The notes under the pieces: generated by a model
What the model was told of the DNA's origin: nothing
Databases searched by the model: none
The model's input: the letters and a program-made list of their open reading frames with translations, nothing else
Shown here: positions 54,558-64,000 of the stretch, in pieces
Position numbering within the stretch: the first letter of the stretch is position 1
Layout: each line of letters opens with the position of its first letter
Origin: Thiomicrorhabdus chilensis DSM 12352
GTDB lineage: Bacteria; Pseudomonadota; Gammaproteobacteria; Thiomicrospirales; Thiomicrospiraceae
Assembly: GCF_000483485.1 (NCBI RefSeq)
Contig: NZ_KI519609.1
Coordinates: 1,827,460-1,891,459, forward strand
Reading direction: 5' to 3'
DNA: 64,000 nucleotides
Made by a program: the position numbers and the translations under genes

Positions 54558-55430
54558 ATGCAAAAAATATTTAAAACGTTATGCCTAAGCATAAGCTTGA
54601 TGTTCACGCATTCAATCGCCTTTGCTGAAGTCGTCACCCAGCACATCCCTGAACTGAAGCTGACAGCCGAAGCCGAATATTCAAAAGGTATGCCAAACAA
54701 ACCGGCGGTACTGATGTTGCACGGTTTTCTAACGACCAACCAGTTCCATACGGTCAGATCCATGGCCCAAGCCTACAATGAAGCTGGCTATACAACCCTT
54801 GCCCCCACCCTCACGCTCAACATCAGCCAAAGAAAACAGTCGGTCAAATGCAATGCCATCCATACCCACACACTCGAAAACGATGTGCTGGAAGTAAAAC
54901 ATTGGATTCAATGGCTAAAAGATCAGGGAGTTCAGGAAATCGTCTTGCTAGGACACTCTAGCGGCAGCCCCGAACTGATGCATTTTCTGGCCCACAATGA
55001 AGAGCCAACCATCAAACTGGCCATCTTCACCAGCCTGTTTTTCCTCAGCGGCCCGGAACTCGGCACATTGCAATCCGAAATTGACCATGCCCGGAATGCA
55101 TTAAAAAACAACAATATGCAGCCACACAAATACAGCTTTTTATTTTGCAAAAACAACTACTTTGCCACACCGGAAAGTTTTCTTTCATACCAAAAACTGG
55201 ATCGCGCCTATTTACTCGACAACTTAAAAAACCTCAAAGTACCCAGCTACACGATCATGGGTGGTGAAGACAAACGTTACCAAAGCGTCGGTCATAAATG
55301 GCTTGACGAATTGGAACAGACCGGCACACATTTAATTGTTGTTGAAGGTGCCAACCACTTCTTTTCGAGTGAATATGAGTTCGATCTCCAAGACCAGCTC
55401 ATCAAAATCACAGACGCTCAGTTCGAATGA
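54558..55430 (+). CDS. secreted alpha/beta hydrolase
   Basis: 290 residues with a signal peptide ending HSIAFA. PAVLMLHGFLTT holds the oxyanion-hole HG and EIVLLGHSSGSPELMHFL holds the nucleophile G-H-S-S-G. The acid and His would be in YTIMGGEDKRYQ and VEGANHFF. One internal Cys pair (VKCN, LFCK) could form a disulfide. It likely acts in the periplasm on an ester or amide; no substrate is apparent. It runs on into the GGDEF-EAL gene 36 bases later. Confidence 0.78.
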   Translation: MQKIFKTLCLSISLMFTHSIAFAEVVTQHIPELKLTAEAEYSKGMPNKPAVLMLHGFLTTNQFHTVRSMAQAYNEAGYTTLAPTLTLNISQRKQSVKCNAIHTHTLENDVLEVKHWIQWLKDQGVQEIVLLGHSSGSPELMHFLAHNEEPTIKLAIFTSLFFLSGPELGTLQSEIDHARNALKNNNMQPHKYSFLFCKNNYFATPESFLSYQKLDRAYLLDNLKNLKVPSYTIMGGEDKRYQSVGHKWLDELEQTGTHLIVVEGANHFFSSEYEFDLQDQLIKITDAQFE

Positions 55431-55466
55431 TCTTTTTCAATCTCACCCCAGCAGGGAGGGTGTTAC

Positions 55467-57701
55467 ATGAAAACACCTGAAAAGATCGTTCAACCCGTAC
55501 AATTTTATTTTGCATTGTTTCTTGGCATTGGATTCCTGCTGTTAGCCATCATGATCTGGTCGTTCTATACAGAAGGCAACAAACTCCAGAAGACGGTTGA
55601 AGAACAAACTTACCAGGAAGCTAAAAAAGAACTGATTTCGGCCATCAACCACACACTGGAAGTCACCCGAGATCAACTTAAATCGCTCTCCGAATGGGAT
55701 GAGGTGCATCAGCAATTCCATGATCCAAGTTACTATTTTTTCTGGCATGACAACCGTCTGATTGAAAGCAGTTACTATCAACCCTACTATCTGCAACTGG
55801 AACTTTACACCACGCAACGTAAGCTACTTATGCCCGCCTCTCCAGAAAACCATCATGAAGACAGCCTGCCGGAAAGCTTTGCAGTCTCAAGTGCCGTGGT
55901 AGGCAAAACCCCCAACGGAAAGAGTTTTTTAAACTTATCTCAACCTATTTATGACCGAGCAAACCGGATTCTGATGGGCTATATCGGTCTGTCACTCGAT
56001 TTGCATAAAGCCTTATTGGCTCAGAATCAGTTCTACTACCTGAACAAGCATGCCATTCAATTCAACAACGTCCACACTGTCTCAATCGAAGAGCTGGTTG
56101 ATTTCATTGATTTCAGCCCCGTATCCAATCCGGTCAACAACTACCTCTGGGAACTCACACAAAAGTTTATTTTTGAACTGATTGCGATATTACTGACAGT
56201 ATCTTTACTTTTAATGTTGTTTTTCAACAAATTAATACGTTCGCCTCTGACGAGTTTGTCTCATTATTTGCAACGTCTGAAAAGTAATCCGCACCAATCC
56301 CACACCCCACCCGAAGAAACATACTGGGTCAGAGAATTTGAGGAGTTCAAGAGCACCATTCACGACTTCCACCGCAACCTGCACTCGGCCCAAATCGAAC
56401 TCGACCAACAAAACCTGTTGGTCTGGGAACAGGCCAGGCGAGATGCCCTGACCAACACCTTTAACCGCCGCGCGTTTGACGAGATGTGGAATGACATTTT
56501 CATCAACTTCCAAACACAGCCGAAGCCGACGGCTTTCATGCTGTTCGACTGTGACTTCTTCAAGGCCCTTAATGACACCTACGGCCACGAAGTGGGGGAC
56601 GAAATGATCAAGGCGTCGGCCAAAGTCATTCAGCAGAGTCTGCCGATGGAATGCCCGGTCTATCGCATAGGGGGGGATGAATTTGCCCTCATTATCCAAA
56701 ATCGCACCCAATCCGAAATATTGGAAATCGCGCAAACCTGCCTGGATGCGCTCAATCAATACCCGTACCAATCACTTGGCATAAAAGAAAAAATCAGTTT
56801 CAGTATCGGGATCAGCAGTATTGCAAGCAGTGCAAACGACTATCTCACCAGCCTACCAAGACAGGCGGACATCGCCATGTACAAAGCCAAACAGTCACAC
56901 CATTCCAAAATTCAGATTTACCACCGCTCGCTTGAAAAAGAGTCCAGCGCTTTAGTATCAAACCAAATCATCAGCCGTGTTGTCGATAGCATCCACACGG
57001 GTGAGCACATTCAAATGCATTTTCAACCGATTGTCGCCGTTGACCAGTCCAACTGTTACTATGAAGCCTTAATCCGCATACAAGGACAAGAAGGACTCAT
57101 CAACCCGGTTGAGATTTTCAGCGTTGTCGAACGCCGTCGACTGGAGGTGGAGCTCGACCAACAAGTTATTCGCGCTACCCTGACCTTATTGCAACAAAAC
57201 AAAATACCTAAAGATTCTGGTCTCTCCGTCAATATTTCCGGAAAAACCCTATTGCATCCCGACCTGATTGAATTATTTACCCCCTTTAGACCTTGGATCG
57301 AGCACTACAAGATCGTCATTGAAGTCACCGAGAACTTTCTGATCGACCATATTGAATACGCCCAGAAGGTCTTGAATGAATTACGTCAACAAGGCTTTTT
57401 GATTGCGCTGGATGACTTTGGCAGCGGCTACTCATCAATACGTTATCTAGCCCACATGCCGGTCGACATTATCAAATTTGACATGTCGATGATCCAAGCA
57501 CTGAACTCGGACAGCAAAACCCGTCAAATTATCCTGACCACGGCCGACATGATCCGTAAATCCGGATTCGACCTGGTTATGGAAGGAATTGAGGATGAGG
57601 CCATGCTGGAGCAGGCCAAAGCCGCGGGCGCGACCCATATTCAAGGCTACTTGCTAGGCAAACCGGTGCCTCATTTCGACCAGCCCTGCGAGTGCCAATA
57701 A
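55467..57701 (+). CDS. membrane GGDEF-EAL protein with CHASE4-like sensor
   Basis: 744 residues. Membrane helices at about 13-33 and 235-258 bracket a periplasmic domain; KSLSEWDEVHQQF resembles the CHASE4 sensor motif. The cyclic-di-GMP synthase domain has an intact GGDEF at 402-406 but lacks the RxxD inhibition site (SLPMEC is at that position). The phosphodiesterase domain has YEALIRIQG, VNISG, a V-T-E-N motif and the DDFGSGYSSI loop, so its active-site residues are also present. Both activities are therefore possible. The start after GGGAGGGTGT is good. What the sensor detects is unknown. Confidence 0.9.
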   Translation: MKTPEKIVQPVQFYFALFLGIGFLLLAIMIWSFYTEGNKLQKTVEEQTYQEAKKELISAINHTLEVTRDQLKSLSEWDEVHQQFHDPSYYFFWHDNRLIESSYYQPYYLQLELYTTQRKLLMPASPENHHEDSLPESFAVSSAVVGKTPNGKSFLNLSQPIYDRANRILMGYIGLSLDLHKALLAQNQFYYLNKHAIQFNNVHTVSIEELVDFIDFSPVSNPVNNYLWELTQKFIFELIAILLTVSLLLMLFFNKLIRSPLTSLSHYLQRLKSNPHQSHTPPEETYWVREFEEFKSTIHDFHRNLHSAQIELDQQNLLVWEQARRDALTNTFNRRAFDEMWNDIFINFQTQPKPTAFMLFDCDFFKALNDTYGHEVGDEMIKASAKVIQQSLPMECPVYRIGGDEFALIIQNRTQSEILEIAQTCLDALNQYPYQSLGIKEKISFSIGISSIASSANDYLTSLPRQADIAMYKAKQSHHSKIQIYHRSLEKESSALVSNQIISRVVDSIHTGEHIQMHFQPIVAVDQSNCYYEALIRIQGQEGLINPVEIFSVVERRRLEVELDQQVIRATLTLLQQNKIPKDSGLSVNISGKTLLHPDLIELFTPFRPWIEHYKIVIEVTENFLIDHIEYAQKVLNELRQQGFLIALDDFGSGYSSIRYLAHMPVDIIKFDMSMIQALNSDSKTRQIILTTADMIRKSGFDLVMEGIEDEAMLEQAKAAGATHIQGYLLGKPVPHFDQPCECQ

Positions 57702-57704
57702 AAG

Positions 57705-58346
57705 ATGCACACATGCAATTCCAGCAAGACTCCAAGAATCATCGGCCTCACGGGAGGGATTGGCTCGGGAAAAACCACTGTTTGCAAACTTCTGGCTCAA
57801 CATGGCTTTCCAATCATTGATGCCGATGAAATCGCCCGTCAAATAGTGGCGCCCGGCTCCCCTGGACTGCAATCGGTCATTCGTCTGTTCGGCCAACAAT
57901 ATCTGCAGAAAGATGGCCACTTGAACCGCACTAAATTACGCGACTACATCTTCAATGACCCTCAACAAAAAGACCGGCTTGAGTCGCTTCTGCACCCGCT
58001 GATTCGACAACAGATACTTAAAGAAATCCAGTTTTACCGCGAAAAAGAAAATGAGCAGGCCTGTCCAAAATGGGTCTTCGTAGCCATTCCGCTATTGATA
58101 GAAAGCATCCATGACGGTCAAAAACCCGACTATCTCGACGAAATCTGGGTAGTGGATAGTTCCGAAGAGGATCAGATGAGACGAGCCAGTAAACGTGACG
58201 GGCAAAGCACGGAACAGATTAAAAAGATCATGAATCAGCAAGCCTCTCGAAAGCAGCGTCTGCAATGGGCGGACAGGGTCATTCACAACCATGGTGATTT
58301 GAAAAATTTACAGGATCAAATCTCAACCCTGCTCGAAAACGCCTAA
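57705..58346 (+). CDS. coaE: dephospho-CoA kinase
   Basis: 213 residues. The last step of coenzyme A synthesis. P-loop GLTGGIGSGKTTVCKLLAQHG near 14-34, then the DADEIARQIVAPG substrate motif and the lid region (RASKRDGQS). It begins three bases after the GGDEF-EAL stop. One CAGGCCTG copy lies at 58056. Confidence 0.95.
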   Translation: MHTCNSSKTPRIIGLTGGIGSGKTTVCKLLAQHGFPIIDADEIARQIVAPGSPGLQSVIRLFGQQYLQKDGHLNRTKLRDYIFNDPQQKDRLESLLHPLIRQQILKEIQFYREKENEQACPKWVFVAIPLLIESIHDGQKPDYLDEIWVVDSSEEDQMRRASKRDGQSTEQIKKIMNQQASRKQRLQWADRVIHNHGDLKNLQDQISTLLENA

Positions 58347-58421
58347 AAGCACAGCGACATAAAGACTATTTCGACTTCATCCCCCATTCCAACTTCCTGT
58401 TTTCACAAAATGATTTCGAAT

Positions 58422-59384
58422 TTAATCGGGCCAAACACCCCGGGTCAACATCACACCTTGCGCACCACTGGCCGTGGCCTTTTGCATATCTTCCAGACCC
58501 ATCCCGCCTAAAGCGTAAACAGGTACCGGTATCTCCTTTAGCCATTCGTTCAACCGCGACCAACCAATCGCTTGCAAATCCGGATGAGCTTTGGTGAACT
58601 GGATCGGTGACAGCAATATCAAATCCGCCCCTATGGCGAGCGCATGACGCATGCCAGACAAATCATGGGTTGATACCGCCAGTAAATGGTTCAAGTCAAT
58701 CGGCCGTGCAGAATACTGTTCGGCTTGCGATGCGGACAGCTGAATACCATCCAGGCCTTCATATTTTTGGAGCACCTCAGGGGATGCATTCAAAAGCAGG
58801 ATGGCCTGGTATTCCGTGCTCAACGCCCTGAAAGCCTCGACCACCGCATCCCTATCGGAAGGTGCGATTTTGGCCAGTTTCAACTGCGCCAACCGCACTC
58901 CATTCTCAAGCGCCAAACGTAAACGACGCAAACCGTCTTCGAGTGAATCAAAATTTCCGATGCTCATAAATACTTTGGGCAAGGCCAGAGCCATCAAAAT
59001 GCCGGCATTCGCCTCTGGAAAGCGTTTATCCGTTAAATCGCAAATCTCACACCATTCAACCAACTGCCCCTCTTTGCCTTCCGGCTCACCGTCAAAGCAT
59101 TCACTCACATAGACATGCAGGCGCACTGCAATCTCCCCATAATCCCATGGCACGCTGATCAAAGGCTGCCATTGATGGGTCCTTACCCCTAGTTCTTCCA
59201 GGAACTCTCTTTGCAAAGCCTGTTCAACGGTTTCCCCGGATTCGATCTTGCCACCGGGAAACTCCCAGTGACCGCCCAGATGCTGGTGTTTCTGACGTAA
59301 ACTGATGCAAACCTGCTGGTCACGTTTCAATACGCCAATTGCGATATCCACCCATTTACCTTGCTGTGACTGTGTACTCACCAA
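58422..59384 (-). CDS. fusion of MutT Nudix hydrolase and thiamine-phosphate-synthase-like domain
   Basis: 320 residues. Residues 1-130 are a Nudix hydrolase with box GGKIESGETVEQALQREFLE plus ELGV, close to MutT, which removes 8-oxo-dGTP. Residues 150-320 have the TIM-barrel of ThiE/TenI (LAQLKLAKI, GIQLSASQ, LLSPIQFTKAHP, VYALGGMG). Such fusions are known in gammaproteobacteria; the ThiE-like part often lacks some thiamine residues and its role is uncertain. It is convergent with coaE. Confidence 0.85.
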   Translation of the reverse strand: MVSTQSQQGKWVDIAIGVLKRDQQVCISLRQKHQHLGGHWEFPGGKIESGETVEQALQREFLEELGVRTHQWQPLISVPWDYGEIAVRLHVYVSECFDGEPEGKEGQLVEWCEICDLTDKRFPEANAGILMALALPKVFMSIGNFDSLEDGLRRLRLALENGVRLAQLKLAKIAPSDRDAVVEAFRALSTEYQAILLLNASPEVLQKYEGLDGIQLSASQAEQYSARPIDLNHLLAVSTHDLSGMRHALAIGADLILLSPIQFTKAHPDLQAIGWSRLNEWLKEIPVPVYALGGMGLEDMQKATASGAQGVMLTRGVWPD

Positions 59385-59504
59385 TTTCTCCTTTTTGAGA
59401 ATGAGCAGGCCTGCCCAATTTGTTTTGCATTATTTTAACGTTTCTTAAAATGACCTTAAGGTAAAATAGTTCCATTACGGTTAATCACAACGGATGAAAT
59501 CTTT

Positions 59505-60569
59505 ATGAGCCAATTCTGGAGCCCAATCGTTCACTCTTTGACCCCCTATGTACCGGGCGAACAACCTAAAGTGACCAATCTTCTCAAACTCAACACTAAT
59601 GAGAGTCCCTACCCGCCATCCCCTAAAGTATTGCAGGCGATCGCGCAGGCCAATAGCGAAAACCTAAGACTCTATCCGGATCCCAATGCCGACCAACTCA
59701 AGCGGACTTTGGCGGATTACCATCACCTTGAAACCGACCAGGTCTTTGTTGGCAATGGCTCGGACGAAGTGCTGGCGCACGTGTTTCAAGGCCTGTTGAA
59801 ACATGACAAACCCCTGTTGTTCCCGGAGATCACTTACAGTTTTTATCCGGTCTATTGTGGTTTATATGAAATCGAATACCGCAAGGTGCCACTCAGCGAG
59901 TCCTTTGAGATCAAAGTCGAAGATTATCAACAGGCCTGCGGCGGCATCATTTTCCCCAACCCCAACGCGCCAACCGGCCGCCTGCTGGCTCTGGATGCGA
60001 TTGAAATTCTGCTCAAATCGCAACCCGATGTGGTGGTGGTGGTGGATGAAGCATACATCGATTTTGGTGGACAAAGCGCGGCAAGCCTCATCAACCGATA
60101 TCCCAACTTACTGGTGGTTCAAACCTTGTCTAAATCACGCGCCCTGGCGGGAATCCGTGTTGGCTTCGCGCTTGGACAAGCCCACCTGATTGAAGCTTTG
60201 GAGCGGGTCAAAAACAGCTTCAACTCCTACCCGCTAGACCGTTTGGCTATCCCCGCAGCGGTGGCGGCCTTTGAGGATGAAGCTTATTTTCAAAGTTGCT
60301 GCCAAAAGGTCATTCACACCCGTAACCAATTGACTCAAACTCTTGAAGAACTTGGCTTTACGGTACTGCCGTCTGCCGCAAACTTTGTATTTGCCAGCCA
60401 CCCGCATCGGGAAGCGCAACAACTGGCTCAGAAACTTCGGGACGAGGCGATCATTGTACGCCACTTCAAACAACCCAAAATTGACCAGTTCCTGCGCATC
60501 ACGATAGGAACCGATGAGCAAAATGCACGCTTGTGCGAGGCGTTAAAACGCATCGTCGCCATGGGGTAA
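59505..60569 (+). CDS. hisC: histidinol-phosphate aminotransferase
   Basis: 354 residues, class I/II PLP aminotransferase for histidine synthesis. The PLP Lys is in [14 protein letters not shown] near residue 215; [14 protein letters not shown] is the HisC N-terminal signature. In the arrangement with argJ convergent and a CAGGCCTG copy upstream. Phenylalanine/tyrosine aminotransfer is a known side activity. RBS is weak. Confidence 0.93.
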   Translation: MSQFWSPIVHSLTPYVPGEQPKVTNLLKLNTNESPYPPSPKVLQAIAQANSENLRLYPDPNADQLKRTLADYHHLETDQVFVGNGSDEVLAHVFQGLLKHDKPLLFPEITYSFYPVYCGLYEIEYRKVPLSESFEIKVEDYQQACGGIIFPNPNAPTGRLLALDAIEILLKSQPDVVVVVDEAYIDFGGQSAASLINRYPNLLVVQTLSKSRALAGIRVGFALGQAHLIEALERVKNSFNSYPLDRLAIPAAVAAFEDEAYFQSCCQKVIHTRNQLTQTLEELGFTVLPSAANFVFASHPHREAQQLAQKLRDEAIIVRHFKQPKIDQFLRITIGTDEQNARLCEALKRIVAMG

Positions 60570-60611
60570 ACGTCACTCACTCCATAATAGGTCTTTGTAC
60601 CTGACCTACAA

Positions 60612-60642
60612 AAAAGCCCCCGTTTTTCAGACGGGGGCTTTT
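60612..60642. terminator. bidirectional terminator between hisC and argJ
   Basis: A 12-bp perfect stem AAAAGCCCCCGT / ACGGGGGCTTTT with a 7-base loop, A- and T-rich outside, between two convergent genes. Confidence 0.93.
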
Positions 60643-60673
60643 ATCAAACCAAGAATCACGACAAGAAATTGAT

Positions 60674-61882
60674 TTAACTGCGATATTCGGCATTGATTTT
60701 CACATAGTCATACGAAAAATCGGTCGTCCATACAGTTTCCGAAACCGCGCCACGGTGTAACTTGATGGTGATATCGATATCGGTTTCATTCATCACCGCC
60801 TGGCCAGCTTCCTCAGTATAGGAATCTGCTCTGCCGCCATGTTCAACAATGCAGACATCCCCCAGATAAATTTCAATGGCGTCAATATCCAACGATGCAA
60901 CACCCGCACGACCAACGGCTGCCAGGATGCGCCCCCAATTTGGATCCGAAGCGAATAACGCCGTTTTAACCAAAGGCGATAAAGCCACCGCATGGGCAAC
61001 CTGCAGACACTCTTGTTCGTTTTGCCCGCCGTCTACTTGCACTGTGACAAACTTGGTCGCGCCTTCACCATCGCGGACAATCATTTGCGCAAGCTCGACC
61101 ATGACCTCCTTCACCGCTGTTGCGAATAGCTGGTAAGTCGCAGAATTCACCGAATCAATCACCGGCATGTCCGCCTGCTGGGTCGCCGTCAGCGTGCAGG
61201 CATCATTTGTGGAAGTGTCACCATCCACCGTAATACGATTAAAGGAGACCTTAACCGCATCCGACAAACAAGCCTGCAGACAGGCCTGCGTAATCTTCGC
61301 ATCGGTTGCGACAAAGCCAAGCATGGTCGCCATATTTGGATGAATCATGCCCGAACCTTTAGAAATACCTGTCAGGCTGATGCTGTGGCCTTCTATCTCC
61401 AAGCGTCTACTGATCATCTTGGGCACCGTATCGGTGGTCATGATGCCTGCACAAGCCTCTTCCCAACCGGTAACCGCCAGATTTGAACAGGCCTGCGCAA
61501 TACCAAGGTGAATTTTTTCCATCGGCAAGTTCTCACCAATCACCCCTGTTGAAAAAGGCAGAACCTCTTCCTTTGAACACCCAAGCTCACTGGCCACCCA
61601 CTCACAACTCTGCAAGGCGTCTTGCAAACCCTGTTCACCAGTTCCGGCATTAGCGTTACCGCTATTAATCAAGAGCGCGCGCGGCTGAGAATCTTGCAAA
61701 TGCTGTTTTGCTACCGTTACCGGAGCCGCACAGAAAGCGTTTTGTGTGAAGGTGGCGGCGGTCAGTGCCTCCGGACATAACTCGATCACCACCAGATCGG
61801 TTTTACCGTTCTTTTTAATTTTTGCTTGGGTCGCTCCCAGATAAAAACCGGCAACGGGGTGAATCGGGTTTGCTTGTGACAT
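60674..61882 (-). CDS. argJ: bifunctional ornithine acetyltransferase / N-acetylglutamate synthase
   Basis: 402 residues from the ATG at 61882, preceded by GAGGAAGC; a longer frame reaches 61927, inside a repeat element. It moves the acetyl group from acetylornithine to glutamate. The chain cleaves itself in HPNMATMLGF (Ala-Thr bond; the Thr becomes the nucleophile). Both halves are complete. Two CAGGCCTG copies lie in it. A 160-bp MITE-like element sits 32 bases before the start codon, between the gene and its likely promoter. Confidence 0.94.
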   Translation of the reverse strand: MSQANPIHPVAGFYLGATQAKIKKNGKTDLVVIELCPEALTAATFTQNAFCAAPVTVAKQHLQDSQPRALLINSGNANAGTGEQGLQDALQSCEWVASELGCSKEEVLPFSTGVIGENLPMEKIHLGIAQACSNLAVTGWEEACAGIMTTDTVPKMISRRLEIEGHSISLTGISKGSGMIHPNMATMLGFVATDAKITQACLQACLSDAVKVSFNRITVDGDTSTNDACTLTATQQADMPVIDSVNSATYQLFATAVKEVMVELAQMIVRDGEGATKFVTVQVDGGQNEQECLQVAHAVALSPLVKTALFASDPNWGRILAAVGRAGVASLDIDAIEIYLGDVCIVEHGGRADSYTEEAGQAVMNETDIDITIKLHRGAVSETVWTTDFSYDYVKINAEYRS

Positions 61883-61914
61883 GAATCGCTTCCTCATGAA
61901 TCTAATAACATAAA

Positions 61915-62074
61915 GAGAGCTTTGCACGAGATAGATACACGAGTAAAAATGGCTAAAACTCGTCTGATTTTTGTTGAAAAACTTGCTAATAGCGAGCTAT
62001 TAGCTGCCTTTTCCGCCTCAATCAGCCAAATTTTCTCTCATTTTTCCTTCGCGTCCTACTCGTGCAAAGCTCTC
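61915..62074. mobile_element. 160-bp MITE-like element with 16-bp perfect terminal inverted repeats
   Basis: GAGAGCTTTGCACGAG (61915-61930) and its exact reverse complement (62059-62074) bound 128 bases of AT-rich DNA with no reading frame of note and an internal 16-base palindrome TAATAGC-GA-GCTATTA. A 5-bp direct repeat ATAAA flanks it on both sides (61910-61914, 62075-62079). The ends resemble those of IS5-type elements (GAGACCTTTGCACGA-like), so it is probably a non-autonomous derivative. Only one copy is in the window. Confidence 0.85.
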
Positions 62075-62090
62075 ATAAAACAATAAACGC

Positions 62091-62118
62091 ATCATAACGC
62101 GAATTGCTGTTCCTGCAA
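62091..62118 (-). promoter_or_regulatory. likely argJ promoter, upstream of the MITE
   Basis: On the minus strand: TTGCAG (62113-62118), a 16-base spacer and TATGAT (62091-62096). The predicted start point near 62084 is just outside the MITE, so the argJ leader would contain the whole element. The secA terminator lies immediately upstream. Confidence 0.55.
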
Positions 62119-62123
62119 ATCAA

Positions 62124-62149
62124 AAAAGCCCACTTTAAAGTGGGCTTTT
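62124..62149 (-). terminator. terminator of secA
   Basis: A perfect palindrome AAAAGCCCACTTT / AAAGTGGGCTTTT, with T-rich sequence on the minus strand side, 24 bases after the secA stop. Confidence 0.92.
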
Positions 62150-62172
62150 AGGTACATAAAATTAAAACAGGT

Positions 62173-64000
62173 TTAGGACAATTTACCACAACACTGCTTG
62201 TATTTTTTACCCGAGCCACAAGGGCAAGGGTCATTGCGCCCCACCTTAGGCATCTCACGTCGGTAGGTGCCCTCTTGTTCATCCTCTTCATGGCGATCGG
62301 ATTCTGCGGCCATCGCATCGGCAATGCCTTGAGCGCTGGGGTGCGTCGCTTCCAATTGGGTCGGACGTTCTGCCACCTGCTGCTCTTCATAATCCTGAAC
62401 GTCCTGGGAGCCTTCAATCTGCACCAGAGACAAGACCTTAACCGTCTCATGCATGACCTCATCCAAGAAAGTGCGGAACAAATCACCGGATTCACGTCGG
62501 TATTCCTGAAAAGGATCTTTTTGTGCGTAACCACGAAGATGGATCCCTCTTCTGAGGTAGTCCATTTCCGCCAAATGCTCACGCCACTGTTTATCAATGG
62601 TTCGAAGCAGCACCTCTTTCTCGAAATGGTGTCGGGTCGTCGGATCCACCACGGACATTTTAGTCTGGTACTGCTGACTGATTTCCTCTACCAGTTTTTC
62701 ACGTAACTTCTCTTCATAAAGGTTTTTATCCTCATCCAGCCAAGACTGAATCGGCAGTTGTGCACCCAACTCCTCATGCAACGCTTTTTCGAGCCCGGGC
62801 ACATCCCACTGCTCTTCCAGCGAACCACGTGGGATATACATGTCGGTAATGCCGTTAATCACTTCTTCACGCAAGGAGTCGATGGTTTCGGTGACATCAT
62901 CAGATTCCATCAGCTCATTACGCTGCGCATACACTACCTTGCGCTGCTCATTGGAGATGTCGTCAAACTTCAACAGGTTGGCACGTTCATCCTGATGCAT
63001 GCGCTCCACCTGCTTCTGGGCGCGCTCGATCGATTTAGTGACCATCTTGTGTTCAATCGCTTCGTCCGATTTCATGCCCAAACGCTTCATCATCGATTTG
63101 ACTTTGTCCGATGCGAAACGGCGCATCAAGTCGTCGTCGAGCGACAAATAGAAACGCGTGACCCCAACATCACCCTGACGTCCTGAACGGCCGCGCAACT
63201 GATTGTCGATACGACGCGATTCATGACGTTCTGAACCAATCACTTTCAAACCGCCAACGCTGAGGATGAAGTTATGGCGTTCCTGCCACTCGGCTTTCAC
63301 CTTCTCAATTTTTTCCGGGGTCGAGTTCTCAAGGTTCTGAATTTCTAATTCCAGATTGCCCCCGAGAACGATATCGGTTCCGCGCCCCGCCATATTAGTG
63401 GCTATGGTCACCGCACTCGGCATCCCTGCCATGGCAATAATCGTTGCCTCTTTTTCGTGCTGTTTGGCATTCAACACACTGTGCTTTATGCCTTCTTTAG
63501 TCAACAGACGCGACAGCAATTCCGACATTTCAATCGAAGCCGTCCCCACCAGGACGGGCTGTTGACGCTTCTGGGTCTCACGAATGTCTTCCACAATGGC
63601 CGCAAATTTTCCTTCCATATCCAAAAAAATCAAATCGGGCAGATCTTGACGCATAGGTGGTTTGTTAGGCGGCACCACCACCACTTCCAGCTTATAGGTC
63701 GAAAGGAATTCGCCCGCTTCGGTATCCGCTGTCCCGGTCATTCCGGACAGTTTTTCATATTGACGGAAATAGTTCTGGAAGGTGATGGAGGCAAACGTCT
63801 GGCTTTCCTGTTGGATCTTGACATCTTCTTTGGCTTCTACGGCTTGATGCAAACCATCCCCCCAGCGGCGGCCTTCCATCTTGCGCCCGGTAAACTCGTC
63901 AATGATGATGACTTGATTGTCCTGGACGATGTAGTCACGATCTTTTTCAAACAGAAGGTTGGCTCTTAAAGCGGCATTGATATGAATCATCAAACCAATA
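62173..64000 (-). CDS. secA: preprotein translocase ATPase SecA, C-terminal two-thirds
   Basis: About 609 residues are visible; the start lies beyond the right edge. Preprotein-driving ATPase of the Sec system. Visible parts: the end of the preprotein cross-linking domain ([20 protein letters not shown]), the second nucleotide-binding domain with [15 protein letters not shown] and [22 protein letters not shown], the helical scaffold and wing domains, and the C-terminal zinc tail [14 protein letters not shown] that binds SecB. Nothing is broken. Minus-strand, ending in a strong terminator. Confidence 0.97.
   Translation of the reverse strand, partial: IGLMIHINAALRANLLFEKDRDYIVQDNQVIIIDEFTGRKMEGRRWGDGLHQAVEAKEDVKIQQESQTFASITFQNYFRQYEKLSGMTGTADTEAGEFLSTYKLEVVVVPPNKPPMRQDLPDLIFLDMEGKFAAIVEDIRETQKRQQPVLVGTASIEMSELLSRLLTKEGIKHSVLNAKQHEKEATIIAMAGMPSAVTIATNMAGRGTDIVLGGNLELEIQNLENSTPEKIEKVKAEWQERHNFILSVGGLKVIGSERHESRRIDNQLRGRSGRQGDVGVTRFYLSLDDDLMRRFASDKVKSMMKRLGMKSDEAIEHKMVTKSIERAQKQVERMHQDERANLLKFDDISNEQRKVVYAQRNELMESDDVTETIDSLREEVINGITDMYIPRGSLEEQWDVPGLEKALHEELGAQLPIQSWLDEDKNLYEEKLREKLVEEISQQYQTKMSVVDPTTRHHFEKEVLLRTIDKQWREHLAEMDYLRRGIHLRGYAQKDPFQEYRRESGDLFRTFLDEVMHETVKVLSLVQIEGSQDVQDYEEQQVAERPTQLEATHPSAQGIADAMAAESDRHEEDEQEGTYRREMPKVGRNDPCPCGSGKKYKQCCGKLS

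Overview
The window looks like a chromosomal segment of a sulfur-oxidising, respiring gammaproteobacterium, most plausibly from the Thiomicrospira / Thiomicrorhabdus / Hydrogenovibrio group. The reasons are a soxXYZA cluster, a flavocytochrome c sulfide dehydrogenase operon, a tusA-dsrE2 pair, many small c-type cytochromes, and gammaproteobacterial gene orders (iscR-iscA-ndk-rlmN-rodZ-hisS-yfgM-bamB-der; holD-rimI; pssA-leuA). The genus assignment is inference; no rRNA or tRNA gene was seen.

Layout. 1-1.1 kb: start of a gene running off the left edge and a PCMT-like methyltransferase. 1.4-6.7 kb: one compact operon with two membrane subunits that resemble cytochrome bd subunit I (the first carrying a heme c site), a monoheme cytochrome c, the FAD subunit of flavocytochrome c sulfide dehydrogenase, a diheme cytochrome c and a previously overlooked 32-residue membrane peptide. 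It reads as a complete sulfide-to-oxygen electron path. 6.8-10.7 kb: a thioesterase, a NifX-like protein, a divergent HTH / histone-H1-like pair sharing a palindromic control region, a DUF4395 membrane protein and an OFA-type transporter. 11-14.4 kb: ilvBNC. 14.6-18 kb: orn, an M48 protease, phhB, rsgA. 18-19.3 kb: a small membrane protein and two monoheme cytochromes. 19.36-20.67 kb: an apparently intact IS3-family element with a 3-bp target duplication. 20.7-33.9 kb: a giant FAD/Fe-S oxidoreductase, then the der-bamB-yfgM-hisS-rodZ-rlmN-ndk-iscA-iscR-cysE-trmJ run. 34-43.2 kb: suhB, rimI, holD-like, leuA, pssA, a nucleotide-sugar-dehydrogenase-like gene with a substituted catalytic cysteine, pgi, galU, dsrE2, tusA. 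43.3-47.2 kb: a BepA-like protease and soxXYZA. 47.4-64 kb: terB-like, ilvD, argA, rnt, grxD, an NAGGN-type amidotransferase, a hydrolase, a GGDEF-EAL protein, coaE, a MutT-ThiE fusion, hisC, argJ and the 3' part of secA.

How the parts work together. Sulfide is oxidised in the periplasm by the flavocytochrome and thiosulfate by SoxXYZA (soxB and soxCD are not in this window). Sulfur carriers TusA and DsrE2 handle cytoplasmic sulfane sulfur. The many c cytochromes would carry electrons to oxidases. The rest is biosynthesis (branched-chain amino acids, arginine, histidine, cysteine, CoA, phospholipid, sugar nucleotides), outer-membrane assembly, Fe-S assembly and RNA maintenance.

Three things stand out beyond ordinary genes: the sulfide dehydrogenase / bd-like oxidase operon; a palindromic octamer CAGGCCTG that I count 22 times by eye where about one is expected, including an inverted pair that makes a terminator; and several non-coding structures (a 160-bp MITE-like element between the argJ promoter and its start codon, a 113-bp palindrome at the end of ilvC, and palindromic operator-like sites).
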